A stretch of DNA of 64,000 bases from Phycisphaerae bacterium (GTDB lineage Bacteria; Planctomycetota; Phycisphaerae; UBA1845; Fen-1342), in NCBI GenBank assembly GCA_028279405.1, contig JANQNU010000021.1, positions 1 through 64,000 on the forward strand, given 5' to 3'. The notes beneath the pieces are model-generated. The model had not been told where the DNA came from and made no database searches. It was given only the letters and a program-made list of their open reading frames with translations. Position 1 is the first letter of the stretch; every line of letters begins with the position of its first letter. A program made the translations under genes and the position numbers. Of this stretch, positions 1 through 8,612 are shown in pieces.

Positions 1-39
1 ACCCTGGGGGACACATTGGTGTGCTGAGCGAAACGCGTC

Positions 40-63
40 CCCCACCCTGAAAGGGTGGGGCAC
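40..63. repeat. GC-rich hairpin repeat (family B), possible EPS operon terminator
   Basis: A perfect 9-base stem (CCCCACCCT at 40-48, AGGGTGGGG at 52-60) with a 3-base GAA loop, followed by CACC. A near copy lies at 36331-36353. It is just past the stop of the last EPS gene on the minus strand, so it could act as a terminator or 3-prime stabiliser. There is no T-tract, so intrinsic termination is uncertain. Bases 64-124 hold nothing else I can support. Confidence 0.5.
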
Positions 64-124
64 CTCGCTCGTCGGAAACAAACTTCGTGCGCCTTCTTCT
101 TGCGCTCGGGGCTCGTTCTTGTCG

Positions 125-1285
125 TCAGGATGGAGTAGGGGCACCCGTCAGTTCGCCGTCACGAACGAGTTGCTCGTACACGGCGACCGTCCGCGACGCG
201 ACCGAATCGGGATGGAAGCGTTCGAACGCGGATTGGCGCGCCGCCGAGCTCATGCGCTGGTTGAGCGGGTCGTCGGTCAGCAGCCCGCGCAGCCGATCGG
301 TCATGGTCGGCAAGTCGTCAGGATCGACCAGGTAGCCGGTGGCACCCTCGTCGATCATGTAGACCATGCCGCACCGATTGGACGAAATGACCGGAACGCC
401 CGCAGCCATTGCTTCCGAGATCGCCATCGGCGCGTTCTCCTGCAACGACGGCAGCACGAACACCTCAGCCTCCGAGAGCTGCTTGCGGATCTCCGCCGGC
501 GGTACGCGACCCAGCAACTGCACCTGGGATTCGACCCCGAGCGTACGAATCGTGTCGCGCAATTCCTGCGCGTACGGCGGGTCTTTCTCTTCGCCGGCCA
601 GGTGGAGGGAAACGGAGAGTCCCTCCTTCACGAGCGGCGCGAACGCCTTGACCAGCCCGATCGGGTTCTTGCGCGGCGTGATCCACCCGGCAAAAAAAAC
701 GCGGCCCGCGACCGGACGGCGCTCGATCTGGAAGAACGCCGGCTGCAACGGGTTCTCGATGTCGTGGATGGTGGCGTTCGTCCGACCTTCGATGTGCTCG
801 CGCACGTAAGGCGTAATCGAAATCACCTGCCGCAACCGCTTGAGACCGCTGCTTTCGATCCACTTCCATAGCGGAACTCGCAGCCATGCAAAGCGCCGGC
901 CCTCCGCCGGGATGTTCGCATGATCGAAGCCGTGGATCGTGAATACCATCGGGATCGGCAAGGTTGTCAGGCCGTAGCCGTACGTCTCATGGCAATGCAG
1001 TACATCGGGGCCGAGCGACAGCAGGTACCTTCGCAACGTCGCGCGGCCCGGACCGCAAAGAATATCGAACATCTGCGGCCACCGGGATCCCGGCAGGCGG
1101 TGGATCGTTGCCCCGTCGAAGGGCTCGACCTGCAACGTGCTGCGACCGCGTTCGAGCGTGACGACATGCACGTCCAGATCGTCGCGGGCAGCGAGAGCCC
1201 GGGTCAGGCCCAGGGTCACGGTCTCGACACCTCCGCGCGGCGCGTCGGGGTCGTTCGGGAATCGGCTGAACAACGCTACTTTCAT
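125..1285 (-). CDS. Glycosyltransferase, GT4 family (GT-B fold)
   Basis: 386 residues, the usual length for a GT4 enzyme. It probably adds a sugar from an NDP-sugar donor to the lipid-linked EPS repeat unit at the cytoplasmic membrane face. The N-terminal acceptor domain has the glycine-rich RGGVE motif (residues 17-21). The donor domain has basic residues at R205-K206 (TPRKNP) and the E-x7-E pair E283/E291 within LQENAPMAISEAMAAG, the family's nucleotide-sugar signature. It is the last gene of the EPS operon; its ATG overlaps the stop of the upstream glycosyltransferase by 4 bases. Sugar specificity cannot be read from the sequence. Confidence 0.92.
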   Translation of the reverse strand: MKVALFSRFPNDPDAPRGGVETVTLGLTRALAARDDLDVHVVTLERGRSTLQVEPFDGATIHRLPGSRWPQMFDILCGPGRATLRRYLLSLGPDVLHCHETYGYGLTTLPIPMVFTIHGFDHANIPAEGRRFAWLRVPLWKWIESSGLKRLRQVISITPYVREHIEGRTNATIHDIENPLQPAFFQIERRPVAGRVFFAGWITPRKNPIGLVKAFAPLVKEGLSVSLHLAGEEKDPPYAQELRDTIRTLGVESQVQLLGRVPPAEIRKQLSEAEVFVLPSLQENAPMAISEAMAAGVPVISSNRCGMVYMIDEGATGYLVDPDDLPTMTDRLRGLLTDDPLNQRMSSAARQSAFERFHPDSVASRTVAVYEQLVRDGELTGAPTPS

Positions 1286-2493
1286 CGCGTATCCCTATTC
1301 TTGTCGCTGGACTCGTCAAGCTCCCGAAAGATTGCCACGAAGCGCTGCATGCACGCGTCGAGCAAGTGATTATCGACATAGTAGCGGTGAGCGCGAGCCG
1401 ACGCGTCCCCCCATTCGGCCGGGTTCTCCAGCACGCGCCGCAATACCTCGGCCAACCCGTCGACCGAGCGCACCAGCCAACCGGCGCCCTCACGCTCGAG
1501 AATGCCGTCGGGATCGTAGGTGCTCAACGTGGGTGTCCCCTGGCTCCAGCCTTCAAGGAACGTGTTCGGAAACCCCTCGTAGATCGACGTACAGCAAAGC
1601 AGCGCGGCGTCCCGATAGAGAGGCCGCAACTGTTCCGGCGTCACGCGCCCGTGCAGGACGACGTTCGCGGTACGCTCGGCACGCGCCGCAACGTCCGCCG
1701 CATAGCGTTGGTAGTCGGCGCCGCGGTTCATCCCGCCCACGACGTCAAACACGACCTGCGGAAACCGGTCGGCGAGGTCGAGCAGCCATTCGAGCCGTTT
1801 CTCGATCCGAAACCGACCGACCCACAATACGCGCGGGGACGCCGGCAACGTGCGTCCCGCTTGCCCCGGCGGATAATCACACGGCATCGGCAATGTGAGC
1901 GACGTGCGACCGAACCCGTCAACGAGCATCCGCTGCTGCTCGCGCGTCTGGCAGACGATCTGGTCGACCCGGCGCAAACCATAGCGATAGAGGATCTTCT
2001 CGCGCATCGGCGGTAATGCCGGGAGGCGCGGATCACAATCTGGCGTACTCGCGACCGAATAGACGCACCGCTTGCCGGCTCGCCGACACCATGCAACGAC
2101 CTGACCCAGCCCGCCGTCACCTTTGTTGTAGTAGTAAACGTCGGCATCGGCGCGGCGCAGCGCCGCGTTGAGACTGAACCAGCGCGGGTAGACAAACCGT
2201 ACGAGCGGCAGTCCGGCATCGCGCTTGCAAAGATTGAACACCTCAACGCCATTGACGGGTGCCCCGTCAGGATTGCCGTTGTCCCAGGTAATCATCGCTG
2301 TCGGGATGCCCTGAGACGCCGTCCAGCGGGCCATCATCGCCAACTGGCGCTCTACACCGCCTGCGTGACCATCATCGACCTCTGCGAGTGCCCCATACCC
2401 GTTGTGCGCGATGAAACAGACGCGCGGGACGCGCAAATCATGCGGGACAGGCCCGGCAACCGCAACAGGACTGGTAACGGTGTCTTGGCTCAC
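1282..2493 (-). CDS. Glycosyltransferase, GT4 family
   Basis: 403 residues, GT-B fold. The N-terminal half has HAGGVERQ (residues 43-50), the acceptor-side glycine loop. The donor half has VGRFRIEKRLEWL (225-237) and the E-x7-E pair E306/E314 in EGFPNTFLEGWSQGTP. It sits between the flippase gene and another GT4 gene, with 4-base overlaps at both ends, so it belongs to repeat-unit assembly of the EPS. About 20 N-terminal residues before RVPRVCFIAHNG are not typical of the fold, so a slightly later start is possible. Donor and acceptor are unknown. Confidence 0.9.
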   Translation of the reverse strand: MSQDTVTSPVAVAGPVPHDLRVPRVCFIAHNGYGALAEVDDGHAGGVERQLAMMARWTASQGIPTAMITWDNGNPDGAPVNGVEVFNLCKRDAGLPLVRFVYPRWFSLNAALRRADADVYYYNKGDGGLGQVVAWCRRAGKRCVYSVASTPDCDPRLPALPPMREKILYRYGLRRVDQIVCQTREQQRMLVDGFGRTSLTLPMPCDYPPGQAGRTLPASPRVLWVGRFRIEKRLEWLLDLADRFPQVVFDVVGGMNRGADYQRYAADVAARAERTANVVLHGRVTPEQLRPLYRDAALLCCTSIYEGFPNTFLEGWSQGTPTLSTYDPDGILEREGAGWLVRSVDGLAEVLRRVLENPAEWGDASARAHRYYVDNHLLDACMQRFVAIFRELDESSDKNRDTR

Positions 2494-4079
2494 GAGGCCA
2501 CCTCCGGAGCGCCATCGCGCCGACGTCCAAGGCGTTTCAAGATCCGGTCACGCACTGTCGGCGGAAACACGAAAAACCAATAGGTGATCACCAGCACGGC
2601 ACCGCTTCCCCCGAGCGTGACGCCGAGCTGCGTCCATAGACCTACCGTGCCCAGCAGCGGGGGTACGGACAACAGTACGGCGACGAACGGCAAGCATGCA
2701 ACCAACGGCCCCCACAGGATCGTCAGCAGGTAGCGACCAAACGGAAGCTCGAGCGCCCGGCATGCATAGAGCGGAATCAACACGCCGCCGGTAGCCGTCA
2801 CGCAAAGACCGATGACGACAGCAGCGGACAGCATGCCCCAGCCCAGCCAGCCGATGCCGATGCCGACAACCACGAGACCGATGATTGCGACGATGCACTC
2901 GAGAACGGCCGCAAAGCCGTGAATCCCCATGCCCATCAGAACGCTGTAGGCGCTGTTCTGCCCGATTGCCAGCACATGCCCGGCCGCGAGTACTGCGATC
3001 ACCTCGGCCGCACGAAACGCCGGATCCTTCATCCACAGCTGCACGAGTGGCCCGCCTTGCAGGATGAGCACGATCATCAATGGAACCGCGAAGTACATTC
3101 CCCAGCGGTTTCCCTTGAGCATCAGTTCCTGGAGGGCCTTGGTGTTTTTTTCGGAGTGCAGCGCCGCTGCGCTGGGGACGAACACCTGGGAGTATTGTTT
3201 AAGGAAACGGTGCGCGTGCATGACGAGCGCCTGCTGTCGGGCGAAAACCGCCAGTGTCCCGGGCCCCAGCCATTTCGCCAGCATCAGCCGGACGCCGTAC
3301 TGCAACCCGCCGCGGGCGAACTCCTGCATCACGGTCTTGCCGCCGAACTGCAGCATCTCGGCCATGACGGATCGCCGAACGTATTGCGGTCCGATGCGCA
3401 ACGTGCGGCAGAGCCGAAAGGCCAGCGCCGCGCGTGCGAGCGTCGCCGCTACTTCGAGCGCCAGATTGAATGCCGCCAGACCCACGATGCTGCCGCCGAG
3501 GGTCAGAATCAGGATCATTCCGACCAGCGAGCTGGAGTCGCGCAGCCAGCGAATCCCGTTCAGCGCATCGAACCGTTCGTGTCCCGTGATGATGCCGTTG
3601 AAGGCGCCGCCCGGCAGCTGGATGGCGGCGGCGGAGATTAGCAGGATCGCCGTCCATTGCGCCGTCGCCCGCTGGTCGGACGTAACATCCCGGTCCAGGA
3701 ACGCGGCGGTCACGTCGAACGCAGTTACGGCGAGAATGACCAGCAAACACATCGACGCCAGTATCGCAAGGCTGGAACTGAAGGCGCGATTCAGATCCTC
3801 CCACGCCTCGACGGCTCGATACCGCGCGGTGTAGCGGCTCACCGCCGACGTGATTCCGAGCGAGAGCAGGCCGACGTAGAGCACCAGCGACCAGCCCCAG
3901 TCCCAGATTCCGAGGAGCTCCTGCCCACGATAGTCATTGATCAGCCGCGGCACGACAAAGCCGTGAACGACGACGATCGCATACCAGATCCAATTGGTGA
4001 CCACGTTGCGCATCAACGATGGTCGACGGGTCGGAGCGCGGGCCATCTCAACAGGGGCGGGTTTCGTCATCGGCGTCAC
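2490..4079 (-). CDS. Lipid-linked oligosaccharide flippase, Wzx/MOP superfamily
   Basis: 529 residues and strongly hydrophobic, with around a dozen predicted membrane helices spread over the whole length, as in polysaccharide biosynthesis (Wzx-like) proteins of the MOP exporter superfamily. The role expected from family and context is to flip undecaprenyl-linked EPS repeat units to the periplasmic side. A basic cytoplasmic N-terminus (ARAPTRRPSLMRN) comes before the first helix. It overlaps both neighbours by 4 bases. The presence of this gene together with an O-antigen-ligase-like protein and a Wzc-like kinase indicates a Wzx/Wzy-dependent pathway. Confidence 0.85.
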   Translation of the reverse strand: MTPMTKPAPVEMARAPTRRPSLMRNVVTNWIWYAIVVVHGFVVPRLINDYRGQELLGIWDWGWSLVLYVGLLSLGITSAVSRYTARYRAVEAWEDLNRAFSSSLAILASMCLLVILAVTAFDVTAAFLDRDVTSDQRATAQWTAILLISAAAIQLPGGAFNGIITGHERFDALNGIRWLRDSSSLVGMILILTLGGSIVGLAAFNLALEVAATLARAALAFRLCRTLRIGPQYVRRSVMAEMLQFGGKTVMQEFARGGLQYGVRLMLAKWLGPGTLAVFARQQALVMHAHRFLKQYSQVFVPSAAALHSEKNTKALQELMLKGNRWGMYFAVPLMIVLILQGGPLVQLWMKDPAFRAAEVIAVLAAGHVLAIGQNSAYSVLMGMGIHGFAAVLECIVAIIGLVVVGIGIGWLGWGMLSAAVVIGLCVTATGGVLIPLYACRALELPFGRYLLTILWGPLVACLPFVAVLLSVPPLLGTVGLWTQLGVTLGGSGAVLVITYWFFVFPPTVRDRILKRLGRRRDGAPEVAS

Positions 4080-4978
4080 GCGTATCCGTAGCCGCGGTTG
4101 ACCTCGCCGGCGAGTCCGTCGAACTCGGCCAACTGGTCCGCAGAGAGCTCGTCATGCCACTTTTCGTCCAGCCGGATCTCCCGCAACGGCTTGAGCCGCA
4201 TGCTATTGCCGAGGATGTGATGGGGCTCGGTCGCGGCACGCTGCGGGGTCTGCGGGTCGACGCCGACCAATCGAAACAGATCGGGCAGGATCTCGTCCGG
4301 ACGTAGACACAAGTCTTCGTAGCGCACGGTGGCGTACGCCGCTTCCGGGAGTCGGCGGAGTACACGCTGCGATTCCTCGTGCATGCGTCGCCACTCCTGC
4401 GCCGCGCTCGCGACGCTGCACGCGTCATGCTTGATCGTCGAGTTTGCAACGGCCCGGCCATCGCGTACGAGGTGGATCACGCGAATATCGGGAAAGCCGG
4501 CCTCGATCAGGTACTTGAGCCGCTGCGGTTCCTTTGATCCATCGAGAAACACATCCGCGCCCTGTAATTCCGTTACGACCTCGGCCAGCGCACGGTTGCG
4601 CTCCAGAATCTCCTCGAACGTACGCGCCGCCCCCGGCAAGGTCTGTAATGCCAGTCGGCGTACCGACTCGAACCCTGCGCCGCGCACCCGCGCCCGCAAC
4701 ACGCGGTCGAGCATCGGTCGTGCCGGGCGACGAAACGCAGTCCCGAAGTCCGCCAGATCGAACTCGATCCCGCGCTGCGCCAGTCCGTCAGCCACCTGTT
4801 GCCAGAAATCACATTCGACGATTCGTGTCCCGCATGAGCAAACGTACTCCGCAATCTCGCCCATATGCGTCGCTTTGAGCTCGCCGATCGTCGCGATCTG
4901 CGGATGCCGCGCGAGCAGGATGGTCAGAAGCGTCGACCCGGAATAACTGGGCGACAGGATGTAAGCGAATCGTTTCAC
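4076..4978 (-). CDS. Sulfotransferase family protein (EPS sulfation)
   Basis: 300 residues from a GTG start. A longer frame exists upstream, but the GTG at 4978 overlaps the preceding stop as GTGA, like the other junctions of this operon, and begins exactly at the fold (VKRFAYILSPSYSGSTLLT). The PSYSGST loop (about residues 9-15) is the 5-prime phosphosulfate-binding loop for PAPS. HLVRDGRAVANS near residue 155 matches the 3-prime phosphate-binding motif. By family it moves sulfate from PAPS to a hydroxyl; by context the acceptor is the polysaccharide or its lipid-linked precursor. A cysteine pair (VCSCGT) after the first motif is unexplained. Confidence 0.85.
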   Translation of the reverse strand: MKRFAYILSPSYSGSTLLTILLARHPQIATIGELKATHMGEIAEYVCSCGTRIVECDFWQQVADGLAQRGIEFDLADFGTAFRRPARPMLDRVLRARVRGAGFESVRRLALQTLPGAARTFEEILERNRALAEVVTELQGADVFLDGSKEPQRLKYLIEAGFPDIRVIHLVRDGRAVANSTIKHDACSVASAAQEWRRMHEESQRVLRRLPEAAYATVRYEDLCLRPDEILPDLFRLVGVDPQTPQRAATEPHHILGNSMRLKPLREIRLDEKWHDELSADQLAEFDGLAGEVNRGYGYA

Positions 4979-6396
4979 GAAGGCTGAACCTCGACATAGG
5001 CCTGACGCCCGGTCGGCGCGGCGGTCGCAATTCGCATACGGGCATCGGACATCCGCGCCTGGTGGATCGTCAACACGCGGTAGGTCATCGCGCCCGCCGC
5101 GATCAGCCACATGAGACTTTCCTTGGGATAGAAGAACTGCGAGGACAAACTCAGCGCCATGACGTTGATTACCGCGCAGAAGCCGACGGCGCCGGTCACC
5201 TGAATCAGTGGGTCGCCCCGCGTTCGCAACATGCCGAGCGCATTCCAGCCGATCGTCCCGAGCAGCCAAAGAACGATCGCCAGGCCGACGATCCCTGAAT
5301 CGAGCACGAGTTCCAGATAGGAGTTGTGCGGATGCGTCGGCACGTATCCCTCACGTTGAAAGATCGTCTGCGTATGCGGGATGCGACCGATCCCCAATCG
5401 GCCGATTCCGATGATCGGCGAGGCACCGATGTCCATCAACACCGGCTCCCAGATGTTCTCCGTACGGCCGGCCGTGACGGCGTTCCAGTCGACCTCCTCC
5501 GTCACCGAGTCCTCGGTGCCAAGGTCCATCCCGAGTCGCGCGAGCACCTGCGGAAACACGAAGACGACCAGGAGGACACCCGCCGGAAACAAGAGCAACA
5601 ACCGACGCCACCGAACCACCGCCAGCATGAAAGCGACGCCGACGTTCGCCAGATAGGCCGCGCGCGAATGACAGCCAATCAGGGTCGGCAGCACGATCGC
5701 CGCCCCGAGCAGCGCCCACAGACGCAGCTTACCGCGTTGCACCAGCGCTACGCTGATGAGCGCCCAGAACGTCGCGGTCAACAGGCCCGCGAGGTCGTTG
5801 GCATGCAGCCCGATGAGCTTTGTGGTCAGTCGACGCGCGTCGTTATAGTCGCCAAAGAACACCGCCCCCTTCATGGACTTGTACATCAGCAGCGAGTACG
5901 CAAGCCCGACAACACACGTCACCATGATCCCGTACCAGGCATGGCGACGCGTGCGGCAACTCATGAAGAGCAACGCCCCGACAAGCAGATACTTGCACGG
6001 GTTGATGATCGTGTCCTTGACGGCCTCGCTGACTGACATGAAATGTCCGCTGGCGGCCAGGATCTCGCGGCGCGACAGCAGTGTACCCAGGTCGATCAGT
6101 AGCCGAACGGCCCCGACCATCAGCAGTGCCCAGTAGGCGCTGAATGCGTAGACCATCCAACGCGGCGTCGGGGGCAGCAGCGATGTGTCGCGATGACTAA
6201 ACCAGGCCACCAGAATTCCCAGCAGGGCCACGTTCCACGGGTTCAGGCCGGAAATCCCGAACATCTGTGTCGGCGCGTCCGGATGCTGGCTGATGACGCT
6301 CAGCAGAATCAGCCCGCATAGCGCGATGAAGCGGTCACGCCAGGCCATGCCGCAAATGGCCGCCACGAACAGCCACAGTGCCGTCAGCCGAATCAC
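4975..6396 (-). CDS. O-antigen ligase/polymerase-like membrane protein (Wzy_C type)
   Basis: 473 residues with about ten hydrophobic segments and a large periplasmic loop near residues 290-360. After the loop is HPHNSYLELVLDSGIVG, the conserved HxxN block of the O-antigen ligase/Wzy_C family, which forms or transfers glycosidic bonds using undecaprenyl-diphosphate-linked glycans. In this operon it most likely acts as the EPS polymerase rather than a lipid A ligase. It overlaps both neighbours by 4 bases. The extreme C-terminus (about 40 residues) is a soluble tail of unknown role. Confidence 0.82.
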   Translation of the reverse strand: MIRLTALWLFVAAICGMAWRDRFIALCGLILLSVISQHPDAPTQMFGISGLNPWNVALLGILVAWFSHRDTSLLPPTPRWMVYAFSAYWALLMVGAVRLLIDLGTLLSRREILAASGHFMSVSEAVKDTIINPCKYLLVGALLFMSCRTRRHAWYGIMVTCVVGLAYSLLMYKSMKGAVFFGDYNDARRLTTKLIGLHANDLAGLLTATFWALISVALVQRGKLRLWALLGAAIVLPTLIGCHSRAAYLANVGVAFMLAVVRWRRLLLLFPAGVLLVVFVFPQVLARLGMDLGTEDSVTEEVDWNAVTAGRTENIWEPVLMDIGASPIIGIGRLGIGRIPHTQTIFQREGYVPTHPHNSYLELVLDSGIVGLAIVLWLLGTIGWNALGMLRTRGDPLIQVTGAVGFCAVINVMALSLSSQFFYPKESLMWLIAAGAMTYRVLTIHQARMSDARMRIATAAPTGRQAYVEVQPS

Positions 6397-8612
6397 AGCG
6401 CCGCTGCCTCCCGGGGCTGTTCGTTCTTCTCGCTCGTCGCCAGAAACGCCTGCACGTCGATCTGGATCGGAGCCCCGTTGGTTGCAGCTTCAGCGGCGCC
6501 GAAGGAAGCAAGGGTCGTCGCGATCGCCGACTCGAGCGCAATCGGTGCTGCTTCAGCACGACGCACGGCGTGCGTGAATGCGTGCAGCTCTTCGAAATGT
6601 CCTTTGCCCGGACGGGCCGGCTTGACCACCTGCTTCTTGCCGTCCCGGCTGATGATGGCGCGGTGCCAGTTGTCGATGACGCCGACCGCCCCCTGCCCAA
6701 AGACCTCGATCCGTTCCTTGTCGAAATGAGCATCACCGTTGGCGACATACATGAGCGTCGCGATCGACCCGTCGGCCATTCGCAACGTCACGATCATGTT
6801 GTCATTCTGGCGTCCCGCGGCGGAACCGCCGACCATCTCCGCATAGACGCGCACCGCGTGACTGTCGCAGAGATACTGGATCAGGTCGAGCCAGTGACAG
6901 CCCTCGCTAACGATCCGCCAGCCGCCCTCTTCGCTGTCCTGATACCACGAGTCCGCCTTGATCACGCCGGCGTTGACGCGACATTGGATCTCGATCGGAC
7001 CCTCGCGATTCTTGAACGCAGAATGGATCGCTTCGCTCAGCGGGCTGAACCGCCGATTGAATCCCGGCATGAGCAGTCGGCCTGATTCGCGCTGCGCGGT
7101 CACGACCGCCTTCAACTGTTCTCGATCGAGTGCCAGCGGCTTTTCGACAAACACGTGCTTGCCGGCGCGGAGCGCGTCGCACGTGAAGCGCGCGTGCGTA
7201 TCGTGGTGCGTCGCGATCACGACCGCGTCGATCGACTCGTCGCGCAACAACTCCTGGTAGTCGCTTGCACAGTATGCGAAGCCATGACGCTCGCCGGCGC
7301 TTCGTGCCGACAGACCGCCGGCCGAGCACAGGGCCACGAGCCGGGCCGCGTCAATCCGCTTCAGTGCGGGAATCAGCGTCCCCGTCGCGAAATTCCCGGC
7401 GCCAATCATCCCGTAGCCAACTGTGGCACCCGACGGCGCCGGCTTCGTCGCGGCGGGAAGCATGACTTTCCGCGTGGGTTCGTTCCGTTCGGGGTATTCG
7501 AAAAGGAACGCGATCGGGGCATCGGGCCCGCCGGCGTTGAGTTTGTCGTAGGCCTGCGGCGCGTCGGCGAGCTTGTAGACCTCGGGGCCGAGCTCGGACG
7601 GTCGCACTGACCCCGCCTGAATCAGGCGCAGGAACTCCGCGAGGTTGCGACGCTGCGTCCAGGGGATGTAGCCGATCGGGTAGTCGATCCCCTTGTTCTC
7701 GTAGTTGCGATCGTAGCGGCCCGGCCCGTAGGAACGCGACATGACGACTGACAGCTCTTTGTGGTAGTAGAGCCGCCAATCCGCCTCGACCTTGACCATG
7801 CCCACGATGACGACCGAGCCGCGATCGCGAACGATCTCACCCGCGAGTGCCATCGGGTCGCTGGTGTTGGCACTGGCCGCGATGTACGCCGCATCGACAC
7901 CGATGCCCTGCGTGAACTGCTCGATCGCTTCTTCCAGTCCCGGTGCGCTGCGTTCAAGCGCAAGATCCGCCCCGCACTTCCGCGCCAGGTCGACCTTGGC
8001 AGGATCGACATCGACGCCGATGACGCGGCAGCCGGTCGCTTTCAGCATCTGTACCGCCAGCAATCCGACCAATCCCAGTCCAATCACGACAACACTGTCG
8101 CCGAGCGTCACGTTTGCTTGCCGCACGCCCTGCATCGCGATCGCACCGACCGTCGCGAAGGCAGCGTCCTTCAATTCGACGCCTTCGGGGACGGGCACGC
8201 ACAAATTGCGCGGCACGAACACATACTCGGCGTGGCACGCGATCCCTTCGCCGGCACAGGCAACGGCCTGACCGACGTGCAGTTCGTCGAGCCCGCCGCC
8301 GACCTCCTCGACGACGCCGGCCAGGCTGTAGCCGAGGGGCGTCAGGGCGTCGAGTCGCTCGCGCACCTTGCGATAGGTTTCGAGCAAGCCGGTCTGATGG
8401 ATGCTCTGGATCACCTGCTTGACCTTGTCGGGCCGCGCCTTGGCCTTCGCAATCAGTCCCATGCGTGCCTGGGAGACCTTCATGCGCTCGGTCCCGCTGC
8501 TCACCAGCGAGTAGGCGGTGCGGACGAGCACACCGCCGCGCCGACAGACCGGAGCGGGAACATCCTCGAGCTTGAGCTCGCCGCTGTTGTAGTTCTGCAC
8601 AATCTGTTTCAC
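6393..8612 (-). CDS. Bi-domain oxidoreductase: zinc-type alcohol dehydrogenase fused to Gfo/Idh/MocA
   Basis: 739 residues from the GTG at 8612, which overlaps the upstream stop as GTGA and opens with KQIVQNYNSGELKLEDVPAP; the longer frame upstream is out of family. Residues 1 to about 350 form a medium-chain dehydrogenase with a GLGLVGLLAVQ nucleotide fold. From about 375 the Gfo/Idh/MocA half starts with YGMIGAGNFA and carries VEKPLA, the EKP catalytic signature. Such fusions occur in polysaccharide loci and are thought to oxidise or isomerise a sugar nucleotide, but the substrate is unknown. The ADH half lacks an obvious structural-zinc cysteine cluster. Confidence 0.88.
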   Translation of the reverse strand: MKQIVQNYNSGELKLEDVPAPVCRRGGVLVRTAYSLVSSGTERMKVSQARMGLIAKAKARPDKVKQVIQSIHQTGLLETYRKVRERLDALTPLGYSLAGVVEEVGGGLDELHVGQAVACAGEGIACHAEYVFVPRNLCVPVPEGVELKDAAFATVGAIAMQGVRQANVTLGDSVVVIGLGLVGLLAVQMLKATGCRVIGVDVDPAKVDLARKCGADLALERSAPGLEEAIEQFTQGIGVDAAYIAASANTSDPMALAGEIVRDRGSVVIVGMVKVEADWRLYYHKELSVVMSRSYGPGRYDRNYENKGIDYPIGYIPWTQRRNLAEFLRLIQAGSVRPSELGPEVYKLADAPQAYDKLNAGGPDAPIAFLFEYPERNEPTRKVMLPAATKPAPSGATVGYGMIGAGNFATGTLIPALKRIDAARLVALCSAGGLSARSAGERHGFAYCASDYQELLRDESIDAVVIATHHDTHARFTCDALRAGKHVFVEKPLALDREQLKAVVTAQRESGRLLMPGFNRRFSPLSEAIHSAFKNREGPIEIQCRVNAGVIKADSWYQDSEEGGWRIVSEGCHWLDLIQYLCDSHAVRVYAEMVGGSAAGRQNDNMIVTLRMADGSIATLMYVANGDAHFDKERIEVFGQGAVGVIDNWHRAIISRDGKKQVVKPARPGKGHFEELHAFTHAVRRAEAAPIALESAIATTLASFGAAEAATNGAPIQIDVQAFLATSEKNEQPREAAAL

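Noticed and set aside
4979-5269. N-terminal extension of the sulfotransferase frame
   Set aside because: It lies inside the O-antigen-ligase-like gene and translates to Arg/Asp-rich sequence; the GTG at 4978 begins at the fold with a GTGA overlap.
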